Shown in pieces: positions 17,176 to 26,148 of a stretch of DNA of 64,000 bases (the first letter of the stretch is position 1; each line of letters starts with the position of its first letter). Origin of the DNA: CANMXU01 sp052030545 (lineage in GTDB: Bacteria > Pseudomonadota > Gammaproteobacteria > Enterobacterales > Alteromonadaceae). Position numbers and translations under genes: made by a program. The notes beneath the pieces were generated by a model that searched no databases, was not told the origin of the DNA, and was given only the letters and a program-made list of their open reading frames with translations. The stretch spans positions 372,001 through 436,000 of the forward strand of contig NZ_JBPDIH010000004.1 in assembly GCF_052030545.1 (NCBI RefSeq), given 5' to 3'.

Positions 17176-18972
17176 TTACTCAGTAATTGGTGTAATCGAA
17201 AAGTCATCAATAACGATATCTATTGGGTTTCCTTCGCCACTTGTTTGACTAGGAGTAAGAATAATTTCCCACTTAGGCCCTCGCTGGGTGCTAGGTGTTC
17301 CTGCAGAGGCATCAACATCAAACTCGATTAACGTCCAGCTTGAGTTAGCACCTAATTCAACTGTTGGCGAAGTTTTTAATGAGCTTTCATCAAATTCACC
17401 TGCACTTGGTATTACTAACTTGGTGTTGTTGCTATTAATAAAAGAGGTATCAATAGAAACAGCATGCTGAGTATTATTTTTTACCCAGTAAGAGACTTTA
17501 AATATGCCACCAGCAACCATTGGGTAAGCAAGATGACGCGTATTATTTTTGTGATAACTAAAAATTGCACTGCGATCGCTACCATCAGCGGTAACATTTA
17601 ACCCGGCACTACCGTCTTTACCAATGCCCGCAACGACTTGATACGCGGTTGTAGCATCTGCGGTTGCATTATCGCCTTGACCATTTTGAATGAAAGTCGC
17701 CACGCCCCAACCATCACGAGAGTTACCACCACCATTCCAGTAAATTTTGTAATCTTCGTTTAAACTATTTTCCACACCTGAGGTTGACGCGATATAAGTA
17801 CATAGCACGTTTTCGCTCACCACGACATCAGCAGAAATACTTTCACCTGCAAAGCCTTCTAAGGTCACTTGTGCGATATCGGCATGTGATGATAGCGTTG
17901 AGAAGTCTAACGCATTAGGTAATAAACGCCCTACTTGACTTGCTCCTGAATTATCAGCAAAACCTTCAATAGCAAAGTTACCATTGGTTGACGTTACGCT
18001 ATAAACAAAGTTGCCACCAAAGTCTGCCGCTGTATCAAGCTTTTCTGCAGATAACATAAACTCATAGCTGGTACATGTTGGCACGGATATAGTGTCGGCA
18101 ATTTCAGTATCTGCTAAGGTTTTAAAGGCAAAACCCTGTACGTTTTGCGGCGGATTATTTACTTCAACGTCAACGGTTGCCGTTAAGGTTTCATCAGCGA
18201 CAGAGGTTACCGTTAAGGTTGTGTTACCTAGCGCAATACCGGTCACCATACCGTTTTCGACAGTGGCAATAGAACTATCAGCCGTGGACCAAATAAAATC
18301 AGTGGCAAAGTCTTGTTCGGCTGCAAAAACAGGTTGCACACCTAACGGCGCCATCATCGAATTATCGACACCGACACTAAAATTAGCGATCTCAATCGCC
18401 GTTAATGGATCGTCAACAGCATTTACCGTGATCTCAAGATTTCTTAAGTTAGGGTTTGCTGCATTTTCTTCGTCAGTACAATTAGCGGGGTGCTGCAAAT
18501 CGTTTGCACAGCTATATTCAAAGCCGTTATCAATCCAGTATTGATAGCGCAGTGTTATCGATTCATGGCTATTAATTAAATCAACAAACGCAGTGCGATT
18601 AAGCAATAATTGGTTGCCAGTTACTCGCACAGGCGGTTGATTTTCATTATCAAATACAACCTCGCGTGGCGTTTGCAAATTCGTTTCTATTACGGCTTCT
18701 GAAAAATGACGAATAATGACATTGGTAGCATCTATCGCTAGCGCTTGTCCGTCCATTGAAGCGCCATCAAGCAAGTTTATCGACATCACATCATCAAAAC
18801 CGTCAACCACTGGCGACTCATCAACAGCAATACTTAGTACGTCGCTGTCAAAATTTAACGCGCTATCGCTTGAAACAGAATAGTCTGCGCCTTCTTGGTC
18901 ACTGCCACAACCGCTTAGGGCTAATGAGGCAATTGATAAAAATAGGGCTTTTGTTAGTAAGTTAGTTTTCAT
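17176..18972 (-). CDS. Putative surface glycan-binding lipoprotein with Ig-like and jelly-roll domains
   Basis: I do not recognise a named family for the whole protein (598 residues). It has a lipoprotein signal ('LALSGCGS', cysteine 22). Around residues 195-275 is a bacterial Ig-like (Big_2) domain with 'AAEQDFATDFIWSTADSSIATVENGMVTGIALGNTTLTV' features. The C-terminal 190 residues look like a CBM4/9-type jelly roll ('DGWGVATFIQNGQG', 'FKVSYWVKNNTQHAV', 'WEIILTP', 'IVIDDFSITPI'). It directly follows the TonB receptor gene. It is therefore the likely surface substrate-capture protein, a functional analogue of SusD/SGBP but unrelated in sequence. The function is inferred from architecture and position. 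Confidence 0.7.
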   Translation of the reverse strand: MKTNLLTKALFLSIASLALSGCGSDQEGADYSVSSDSALNFDSDVLSIAVDESPVVDGFDDVMSINLLDGASMDGQALAIDATNVIIRHFSEAVIETNLQTPREVVFDNENQPPVRVTGNQLLLNRTAFVDLINSHESITLRYQYWIDNGFEYSCANDLQHPANCTDEENAANPNLRNLEITVNAVDDPLTAIEIANFSVGVDNSMMAPLGVQPVFAAEQDFATDFIWSTADSSIATVENGMVTGIALGNTTLTVTSVADETLTATVDVEVNNPPQNVQGFAFKTLADTEIADTISVPTCTSYEFMLSAEKLDTAADFGGNFVYSVTSTNGNFAIEGFADNSGASQVGRLLPNALDFSTLSSHADIAQVTLEGFAGESISADVVVSENVLCTYIASTSGVENSLNEDYKIYWNGGGNSRDGWGVATFIQNGQGDNATADATTAYQVVAGIGKDGSAGLNVTADGSDRSAIFSYHKNNTRHLAYPMVAGGIFKVSYWVKNNTQHAVSIDTSFINSNNTKLVIPSAGEFDESSLKTSPTVELGANSSWTLIEFDVDASAGTPSTQRGPKWEIILTPSQTSGEGNPIDIVIDDFSITPITE

Positions 18973-18988
18973 CTCACATCTCCAAGTG

Positions 18989-19013
18989 AGTACCTGTTCT
19001 TTGAACAGGTACT
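18989..19013 (-). other. Hairpin between TonB receptor and lipoprotein genes
   Basis: A perfect inverted repeat, AGTACCTGTTC/GAACAGGTACT, with a three-base loop and no T run. In the transcript it would protect the 3' end of the receptor message or partly attenuate the downstream gene. Confidence 0.6.
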
Positions 19014-19035
19014 TTATATATACTGATAAGGGGGA

Positions 19036-22000
19036 TTAAAAAGTGCCGCGAATGCCAATACGGTATTGACGTCCGGTTTTGTATTCACTTATTACACGGC
19101 TTGTACTGCCTTCTCCGTCCATTGCATTACCTTCGTCAAACACAATCGGTGTGCCATCGGCGGCAAGCCCCATTACCGTTCGAGTACTGGTATAGAAAGT
19201 ACGGCTAGTATCATCAGTAATATTTAACGCTTGGAACGTTACTGAAATGTTCTTAGTAATATCATAAGAGCCACTTAAGTCTAGGCGATTGGTGGCATCT
19301 AACCACGATGCGCCACTGGCTAAACCACGATTAACCAATTGGGTTGAGTTATAGCGATTAGCTAAACGAAGCATGGCGCCATCTTTTTCCCAAAATAGAG
19401 TTACGTTGGCAGAATGCTCAGGCGTATAAGGTTGTGGCAGAGGTTGAATTTCTTGACCTGTGGTTGCAGAAATTTCAGCATCTGACTCTGAATCAGCATA
19501 GGTGTAGTTAATACTCGCCCCTAGCCCAGAAAGAAAGCCCGGTAAAAAGTCATAGTTTTGCGAATATGTTAGCTCAATACCTTGCGTTACTGCGCCTTTA
19601 CCATTTCTGACCACATCAATATTTAGTGCGTGACATCCTAACGTTAATGGGTTCTGTAGTTGCTTATGCATCATACGATCAGGCATACAGTCAGAGTTCT
19701 GTGGGGTTTCTTGCCACTCGGCTAAGCCTGTTTCACTGTTCACAACAGGATTACCTTCACTATCTAGGGCTTGAGTCGGCACCGTTAAGATATCATCAAG
19801 TGAACTGACGCCGTCCATGTCATAATTGTTACGCAGGTCTTTCCACAAATACACTTCACTGACGGTTTCTTCAAAGTTTGTCATGTCTTTATGAAACAGC
19901 GCCATCGACAACATGCCCGACTCATTAAAGTACCACTCTAATGAAATATCTAAGTTTTCAGACTCAAGCGGCTTTAACGCCACGTTATTCACTTTACCGC
20001 CACCGCGAATTTCCCAAGCACTTTCGTTAATAGAGCCCGCCGGCGTAGTTGAGTCAAATTTAGGTCTAGCCATCGTTTTAGTGGCAGAGAAACGGCCAAT
20101 AAAATTATCTGTGAAACGATAGTTTAGGTTTAAGCTGGGTAACCACACTTCATTATCAGCTTCATCAGCAACAAATACCGTACGTAACCGAGCAATATTG
20201 CCTAGTTGTTCACCTTCATTAACTAATTCACCCTCAGCATTGTTGACGGTTTTATCATTAGTACTTCTGTCAGCTAGTGCCTTAATTTCACCTACGTTAC
20301 TAAAACGACCATTATTACCGTTAGGGTTACCTTCGTTTCGAACAACCACTAAATTACCGTTTTCATCAACTACCTGTAAAATATAGTCTTCGTTGTTAGG
20401 ATCTCGGTCGGCATCAGATAAATGCTCGCCTGGGCCAACAAGCTCAGTGTCACTTTGTTTTTGATTAAAGTTATGTGTTAGCTGATATAACGAACATGAA
20501 CCTGGTGCTTGAATATTGGTTGGGTAGCTGTTTTTATCGTCACCGCCACCTGGGTTTTCAAGCCAAACTGGCCCATCACATTGGGCTTTACTGGTATCAG
20601 CAAACTGTATTAAATGTTGTGGGTCGTAAGTATTTGCCCCACCTTGGAAGTTAATTTTGGTGTACGCTTCTGCATAAGTTTTGGTTTTCACATAACGTAA
20701 ACCAACATTACCTGTTAAGCGGCCATCAAAATACTCAAAACTTAACTTACCGTATAACGCTTGAACATCTTGCTCTATTTTACGTGAACCTGAATTATCA
20801 ATTTTCAGTTTAATGTCTTTACCACCAGCGCCACTTGAAGGTGTTACCATTTCCATGGCTTTAAAGGCATCCACGGTTGGCCAACCAGACATATACGCTT
20901 GATCACGCCCACCTAATATGCCGTCCATAAAATCGCTTACTGGGAAAGGCTGATCGTCAATAATATCGCCTAAGGTAATTGAAGTAACACCATTAATTGC
21001 AACTTCTTCACCCGCTTCGTTAAATACCGTAGAGCCATCAGAGAAGGTATCTCTTTGGGTAACAACATCTTTAACTCGGTTGGTGTATTTACCACCAAAT
21101 TCAATCGCGGTTAAACCGGCATAATCAATCGACCAGTCAAAGTCTAAAAACAACGACTTGTTGGTATCACTATTGCGATTATCGTATTTAAATAAGTTTT
21201 TCGCGCGAAACAGTTGTGGATCTAAAATATTGGTTAAACTGGGCGCTTTATTTAACGTGACTTCATCGCCTGGTACCGCTTGCATCATCGACGTGGCCAT
21301 TTCAATCATACACTTGCTGCCTGTACAGTCGTAACCTGCAGGCTCTAGCGTGATCACGTTTGGATCATCTGATGTTAATGGAATATCAGACATAGTGACA
21401 TTACCAACACCATTTGGCGTCATCAAAATACCCACGTTGTCTTTACTTTCAGAATCGGTACTTGAATAACCGGCTAAAAAGCTTGCTTTAAAATCGTCAG
21501 TTAGCCAATGTTCAACATTTAATGTCGCAACATTGGTTTCTTGATCATAACCACCTTGGTTTCGATAATAACGACCTTTGGCATGTCGAGCATAACGTTT
21601 TTCAATGGTTTGGTTATCACGGTTTACCGTCCACCAATCATGCGTTGGGTCGGTTGGGTTATCCGCCTCTAACAAACCAAACTGCATATTGTAGTTTTGG
21701 TTATCTTCAATAATTTCTTGCTTAGTGTGGGTCAAATCTAACTGAATATCAGTTTCTGATGTTGGTGCATATTGAATGCCGGTTGAAATTGACTGACGAT
21801 TACGTTCATTCAAATTCAATATCATGCTGCCATCAGACATGGTTAAGGCATGTAAATCACCAAAATTAACAATTTCATCTTCACTGTCAAAACCAGGAAT
21901 TGCGACACTCGGGTCAAAATCCGGCGTATCTAAGGCAGCATCAACAATGCGAATTATTTTGCCCGTTTTAGCATCGCGCGCTTTACCGTCAGCAATTTGA

Positions 22001-22743
22001 GTAGAGGCTTCATGCCAACTGGCTTTAAATTCATCTTTGCGAGTATGTTGCGTTTCATCAGACGCGGTGACGATAATACCTAAGGTTTCATCAAAGAATT
22101 TATCTGACAAACTAAAACCAATTTTTCTATCGGTTTCATCAGAAAAATCGTTATACCTGCCTTGCACTTCAAAATTGCGCTTAGGTTTATTTAAATATAA
22201 CGGTTTGACTGTTTTTAATACAACGTTTGCCCCTAAAGAGCCTTCGTCTTGATCAGCGGCTGCGGTTTTTTCTACAACAATTGACGAGAGAATATCTGAA
22301 GAGAACGAACTTAAATCAACACCTTGATCAGCAGCTGGATTACCGCTATTACCGCTTAAACCACTGGTTAACGCCACACCATTCATGGAGATTTGGTTTA
22401 GCGATGGCCCTGCGCCACGCACAGAAATACGAGTACCTTCACCATCAGCTTCCTGTACGGTAACACCAGTCACGCGTGACAGCGCATCAGCAATATTTTG
22501 ATCGGTTGATTTACCCACATCTTCGGCATGAATAGAATCGGTAACACCATCGCCAAAGCGTTTAGAGTTAATTGACCGTTGAATACTGCCACGAATACCG
22601 GTAACAGTGATCACCTCAACTTCTTTGGCAAGTTGCTCTTGCTCTTTCTCTTTAGCAGTTTGCTCTTCAGCATAAGCTATATTCGACAAGCAAGCTGTCA
22701 ATATAGCGGCTGAAACTGCCGTTAACTTAAAATTCTTCTTCAT
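19036..22743 (-). CDS. TonB-dependent receptor (Xanthomonas/Caulobacter type)
   Basis: Outer-membrane active transporter, 1235 residues, presumably for sulfated galacto-oligosaccharides. After the signal peptide ('AAILTACLSNIAYA') comes a charged linker and the TonB-box region 'VEVITVTGIRGSIQRSINSKR'. The plug domain follows ('DSIHAEDVGKSTDQNIADALSRVTGVTVQEADGEGTRISVRG'), then a long barrel ending in aromatic 'YRIGIRGTF'. The 'TGIRGS...NIADAL' pattern is that of the polysaccharide-linked receptor group in Alteromonadales. It leads the unit with the glycan-binding lipoprotein, and an AACGTT operator lies about 110 bases upstream. The substrate is inferred from the locus. Confidence 0.94.
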   Translation of the reverse strand: MKKNFKLTAVSAAILTACLSNIAYAEEQTAKEKEQEQLAKEVEVITVTGIRGSIQRSINSKRFGDGVTDSIHAEDVGKSTDQNIADALSRVTGVTVQEADGEGTRISVRGAGPSLNQISMNGVALTSGLSGNSGNPAADQGVDLSSFSSDILSSIVVEKTAAADQDEGSLGANVVLKTVKPLYLNKPKRNFEVQGRYNDFSDETDRKIGFSLSDKFFDETLGIIVTASDETQHTRKDEFKASWHEASTQIADGKARDAKTGKIIRIVDAALDTPDFDPSVAIPGFDSEDEIVNFGDLHALTMSDGSMILNLNERNRQSISTGIQYAPTSETDIQLDLTHTKQEIIEDNQNYNMQFGLLEADNPTDPTHDWWTVNRDNQTIEKRYARHAKGRYYRNQGGYDQETNVATLNVEHWLTDDFKASFLAGYSSTDSESKDNVGILMTPNGVGNVTMSDIPLTSDDPNVITLEPAGYDCTGSKCMIEMATSMMQAVPGDEVTLNKAPSLTNILDPQLFRAKNLFKYDNRNSDTNKSLFLDFDWSIDYAGLTAIEFGGKYTNRVKDVVTQRDTFSDGSTVFNEAGEEVAINGVTSITLGDIIDDQPFPVSDFMDGILGGRDQAYMSGWPTVDAFKAMEMVTPSSGAGGKDIKLKIDNSGSRKIEQDVQALYGKLSFEYFDGRLTGNVGLRYVKTKTYAEAYTKINFQGGANTYDPQHLIQFADTSKAQCDGPVWLENPGGGDDKNSYPTNIQAPGSCSLYQLTHNFNQKQSDTELVGPGEHLSDADRDPNNEDYILQVVDENGNLVVVRNEGNPNGNNGRFSNVGEIKALADRSTNDKTVNNAEGELVNEGEQLGNIARLRTVFVADEADNEVWLPSLNLNYRFTDNFIGRFSATKTMARPKFDSTTPAGSINESAWEIRGGGKVNNVALKPLESENLDISLEWYFNESGMLSMALFHKDMTNFEETVSEVYLWKDLRNNYDMDGVSSLDDILTVPTQALDSEGNPVVNSETGLAEWQETPQNSDCMPDRMMHKQLQNPLTLGCHALNIDVVRNGKGAVTQGIELTYSQNYDFLPGFLSGLGASINYTYADSESDAEISATTGQEIQPLPQPYTPEHSANVTLFWEKDGAMLRLANRYNSTQLVNRGLASGASWLDATNRLDLSGSYDITKNISVTFQALNITDDTSRTFYTSTRTVMGLAADGTPIVFDEGNAMDGEGSTSRVISEYKTGRQYRIGIRGTF

Positions 22744-22851
22744 GTTCGTTCCCCATCAATTTGATGTTGTAATTCTTATTAATTGAATTGAATCGAATAC
22801 CGCATTATTGCACAAAACTGCACAAAAAAAATCGATTTCAAAGACAAGAAA

Positions 22852-22867
22852 GGAATAACGTTCTCCC
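22852..22867. promoter_or_regulatory. Predicted LacI operator upstream of the TonB receptor
   Basis: GGAATAACGTTCTCCC, a near palindrome differing at two positions from the perfect copy at 47685. It lies about 110 bases before the receptor ATG. Confidence 0.65.
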
Positions 22868-23059
22868 TTGCGATTGAGTAAAGACTACCCAATATCATTT
22901 ACAATTTCCAACAATTTTAACTAAAACGATCTCCCTAAATGGGTTTTACCAAATACACACTCGGCGAAACACCTTTGAATACAAGGCCTGCACAAACTCA
23001 TCCTACCAGTTAAAAATATTTACATAAAACTGACAAAACCGCATTAAAAAAGATAAAAA

Positions 23060-23075
23060 AGGAGAACGTTGCCAT
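23060..23075. promoter_or_regulatory. Predicted LacI operator upstream of the sulfatase operon
   Basis: AGGAGAACGTTGCCAT: good left half and core AACGTT, weak right half. It lies about 75 bases before the sulfatase ATG at 23149. Confidence 0.5.
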
Positions 23076-23148
23076 TTTTCTTGCAACCAGTGTTTTTCTG
23101 AAATAGTATAAATGCCATAATATGAATTCAGTCAGTGATTAAGGAAAT

Positions 23149-24552
23149 ATGATGCTGTTTAGTCAAACTATACGCACCAACCTCACCTGTTTAATTTTAG
23201 GGTTAAGTAGCCTTTCTACCGCAGCCGTTACCGCAACAGAAAAGCCTAATGTCGTCTTTTTATTAGCAGACGATTTAGGCTATGGCGAATTAGGCTCTTA
23301 CGGTCAACAAACCATTAAAACCCCACAGTTAGATAACCTTGCCGCTCAAGGTATGCGTTTTACTGACTTTTACGCAGGCAATGCCGTATGTGCCCCTTCT
23401 CGCGCGGTGTTAATGACTGGAAAACACGCTGGCAATGCGACAATTCGTGGTAATAAAGGTTTTTTTCAAGAAACCAACCGCTGGGGCCGAGTGTCGTTAA
23501 AAGAAGATGAGCTCACGTTAGGCAACATGATGCAAAATGCCGGCTACCAAACTGCATTTATTGGCAAGTGGCATTTAGAAGATCCTAATAACCTTGACAC
23601 ATGGGCGTATGCGCGCGGCTTTGACTATGCGGTGCAAGAGCAATGGAAACGTGCCGACAGTAAAATATATTTTGATAAAACCACCCATTGGATCAATGGT
23701 GTGAATGACAAAAAGTTATACGACCACCAAAAATGGGACAATATCGACGAATTTCGCACCAACTTTGCCCTTGAATATTTAGACACCATTAAGTCAAACG
23801 AGCAGCCGTTTTTCTTATTTATGTCTTATCGCACCCCGCACCCACACGAAGAAATGCTGCGTAACAAAACCTTATTTGCTGAGCAAGACTGGGCCGAAGC
23901 AGAAAAGCATCACGCACGTAAAATTACCTTATGGGACAAACAAGTCGGCCGATTAATTGACCATTTAGACGCCATTGGCGAATTAGATAATACCTTAATT
24001 ATTTTCACAAGTGACAACGGCGGCCACAGCGCCATGGGGCATGATCATAAGTTCTTTAACAGCAATGGTATTTTGCGCGGATTTAAACGCGATTTATATG
24101 AAGGCGGTATTCGCGTACCCCACTTTGCCGTTTGGGCAAATAAAATAAAGGCCGGCAGCACATCAGCACATATCGGCTCTTTTCAAGACTTTATGCCAAC
24201 GTTAGCAGAAGTTGCACAAATTAACGTGCCAGAAATAACGGACGGTATTTCAATTTTACCGACCTATTTAGGCCAAGCTAACAAGCAACAACAGCACGAG
24301 TATTTATATTGGGAAGAACAACGCAATCAAAACCCTGATAAATCACTCATTCGCGCTATCCGCGAAGGTGACTGGAAAGCTGTACAAGTTGGGCTTGCCG
24401 GTGAAATGGAAATTTACAACCTTAAAGATGACGTGCGCGAAACCAATAACCTTGCCAGTCAATATCCGCAAAAAGTTGCCCGTTATAAAGAGCTATTTAA
24501 CGCATCAACCTCTTATACCGAGCACTTTCCGTTTGCTCACCAAGCAAAGTAG
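23149..24552 (+). CDS. Sulfatase (type I, formylglycine)
   Basis: First gene of a run of three sulfatases and an esterase. 467 residues with a signal peptide ('CLILGLSSLSTAAVTA') and no lipobox, so probably periplasmic. 'NVVFLLADDLGYGELGSYG' gives the metal-binding aspartates. Cys81 in 'CAPSRAVLMTGKHAGN' is the formylglycine site; 'FIGKWHLEDP', 'YRTPHPHEEM' and 'FTSDNGGHSAMGHDHKFFNSNG' follow. It belongs to the same subgroup as the sulfatase at 49596 (shared 'FYAG.AVCAPSR..LMTGKH.G....RGN'). AAGGAAAT precedes the ATG. Which sulfate it removes is not visible. Confidence 0.92.
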   Translation: MMLFSQTIRTNLTCLILGLSSLSTAAVTATEKPNVVFLLADDLGYGELGSYGQQTIKTPQLDNLAAQGMRFTDFYAGNAVCAPSRAVLMTGKHAGNATIRGNKGFFQETNRWGRVSLKEDELTLGNMMQNAGYQTAFIGKWHLEDPNNLDTWAYARGFDYAVQEQWKRADSKIYFDKTTHWINGVNDKKLYDHQKWDNIDEFRTNFALEYLDTIKSNEQPFFLFMSYRTPHPHEEMLRNKTLFAEQDWAEAEKHHARKITLWDKQVGRLIDHLDAIGELDNTLIIFTSDNGGHSAMGHDHKFFNSNGILRGFKRDLYEGGIRVPHFAVWANKIKAGSTSAHIGSFQDFMPTLAEVAQINVPEITDGISILPTYLGQANKQQQHEYLYWEEQRNQNPDKSLIRAIREGDWKAVQVGLAGEMEIYNLKDDVRETNNLASQYPQKVARYKELFNASTSYTEHFPFAHQAK

Positions 24553-24560
24553 GAATGGTG

Positions 24561-26147
24561 ATGAAAAATAATTTTAAAACCTTAACGGCTATCACATTAG
24601 CCTGCTCACTGTTATTGGCGTGCTCTGAACAAAACAAGCGTTATGAGGATAACAACACAAACATTAGCAAAGACAATAGCAGCAAACCTAACATCGTCAT
24701 TTTTTATGTCGACGATTTAGGCTGGGGCGATTTAAGTGCCTACGGGGCAAGCCAAGTGCAAACCCCGCATGTAGATCAGTTAGCCAATCAAGGCATTCGT
24801 TTTACCGATGCTCATAGCTCAGCGGCAACTTGTACGCCGTCTCGCTATTCCTTATTAACCGGTGAGCATGCGTTTCGTAAACAAGTGAAAATTTTAAAAG
24901 GTGATGCCGCCATGGTCATTTCACCTGATCAAAAAACCTTGCCAAAAATGCTCAAAAAAGTAGGTTATCAAACCGCGGTTGTGGGTAAATGGCATTTAGG
25001 TTTAGGCGATGGCAATAGCCCAATTGATTGGAATAGCGCGGTAACACCAGGGCCGTTAGATATAGGCTTTGACTATAGTTTTTTATTACCGGCAACAGGC
25101 GATCGTGTACCTGCGGTCTATTTAGAAAACCAACATGTGGTTAACCTAAGTGCTGACGACCCTTTATATGTTAGCTACCAAGAAAAAGTTGGTTCGCGAC
25201 CAACCGGTTATGAAAACCCAGAGCTGCTTCGACAAGCGGCCGACAGCCAACACGATAAAACCATTATTAATGGCATTAGCCGTATTGGTTGGATGCAAGG
25301 CGGTAAAAGCGCCGAATGGGTCGATGAAGAATTTCATACCGTAACCACCGAAAAAGCGAATAACTTTATTAGTGCCAGTAAAGATCAGCCCTTTTTCTTA
25401 TTCTTTTCATTTCATGATATTCATGTACCGCGTCTGCCTAATAAAATGTTTCAAGGCAAAACGGATATGGGCGTGCGTGGCGATGCCATCGTGCAAATGG
25501 ACTGGATCACCGGTCAAGTAACCAATCACCTGAAAAAGCTTAACTTACTTGAAAATACCTTAATTATTTTCACCAGTGACAATGGCGCGGTATTAACCGA
25601 CGGCTACGATGATCAAGCATTAACGCTAATTGGCGATCATAAAATGAATGGTCCGTATAGCGGCGGAAAATACAGTATTTTTGAAGGGGGCACCCGTGTG
25701 CCGTTTATTGCGCACTACCCCGCAAAAATAAAACCCGGCGTTAGCGACAGTTTATTTAGCCAAATTGATATTTATGCCTCGGTAGCCAAATTACTCAATA
25801 TTGACCTTAGCCAAGATGAAGCCATTGACAGTGAAGACCAATTAGCGCCATTAATGAACCCTACCTTGCCAGCCAGAACTTGGTTAGCAGAAGAAACCCC
25901 GCATGCACAAGCGCTGCGCATGAATGAGTGGAAATATATTCGCCCAGTAAAACGCACGCCTGCTTTTGTCAAAGCGAAAAAGAACATTGACCCTGGCACG
26001 AGCAAACTACCGCAACTTTATAACCTTAATGATGATCCTGCTGAACTTCGCGATCTGGCCGCAGAAATGCCGGATAAGGTCACATTAATGGAGCAGCAGT
26101 TACAAGCGATAGAAAAACGTAGTCAACGTAACATGACAGGTAAATAA
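24561..26147 (+). CDS. Sulfatase (type I, formylglycine), lipoprotein
   Basis: 528 residues. The ATG at 24561 has AGGA at proper spacing, while the in-frame ATG at 24555 is too close to it. A lipoprotein signal 'CSLLLAC' (Cys21) anchors the enzyme. Cys91 in 'CTPSRYSLLTGEHAF' is the formylglycine site, and 'IFYVDDLGWGD', 'VVGKWHLGLGDG', 'HDIHVPRLPNKMF' and 'FTSDNGAVLTDGY' complete the active site. It is a paralogue of the sulfatase at 15436, with the same motifs and the same lipoprotein placement, pointing to duplication within the locus. It starts within ten bases of the previous stop, so it is in the same operon. Confidence 0.93.
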   Translation: MKNNFKTLTAITLACSLLLACSEQNKRYEDNNTNISKDNSSKPNIVIFYVDDLGWGDLSAYGASQVQTPHVDQLANQGIRFTDAHSSAATCTPSRYSLLTGEHAFRKQVKILKGDAAMVISPDQKTLPKMLKKVGYQTAVVGKWHLGLGDGNSPIDWNSAVTPGPLDIGFDYSFLLPATGDRVPAVYLENQHVVNLSADDPLYVSYQEKVGSRPTGYENPELLRQAADSQHDKTIINGISRIGWMQGGKSAEWVDEEFHTVTTEKANNFISASKDQPFFLFFSFHDIHVPRLPNKMFQGKTDMGVRGDAIVQMDWITGQVTNHLKKLNLLENTLIIFTSDNGAVLTDGYDDQALTLIGDHKMNGPYSGGKYSIFEGGTRVPFIAHYPAKIKPGVSDSLFSQIDIYASVAKLLNIDLSQDEAIDSEDQLAPLMNPTLPARTWLAEETPHAQALRMNEWKYIRPVKRTPAFVKAKKNIDPGTSKLPQLYNLNDDPAELRDLAAEMPDKVTLMEQQLQAIEKRSQRNMTGK

Positions 26148-26148
26148 A

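Larger units (their letters stand above)
22744..23148. other. Divergent regulatory region between TonB receptor and sulfatase operon
   Basis: 405 bases without a gene, separating the two main PUL transcription units. It contains two copies of the AACGTT operator (listed separately), each near one of the divergent starts. It is AT-rich; individual -10/-35 boxes are not clear enough to call. Confidence 0.6.
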
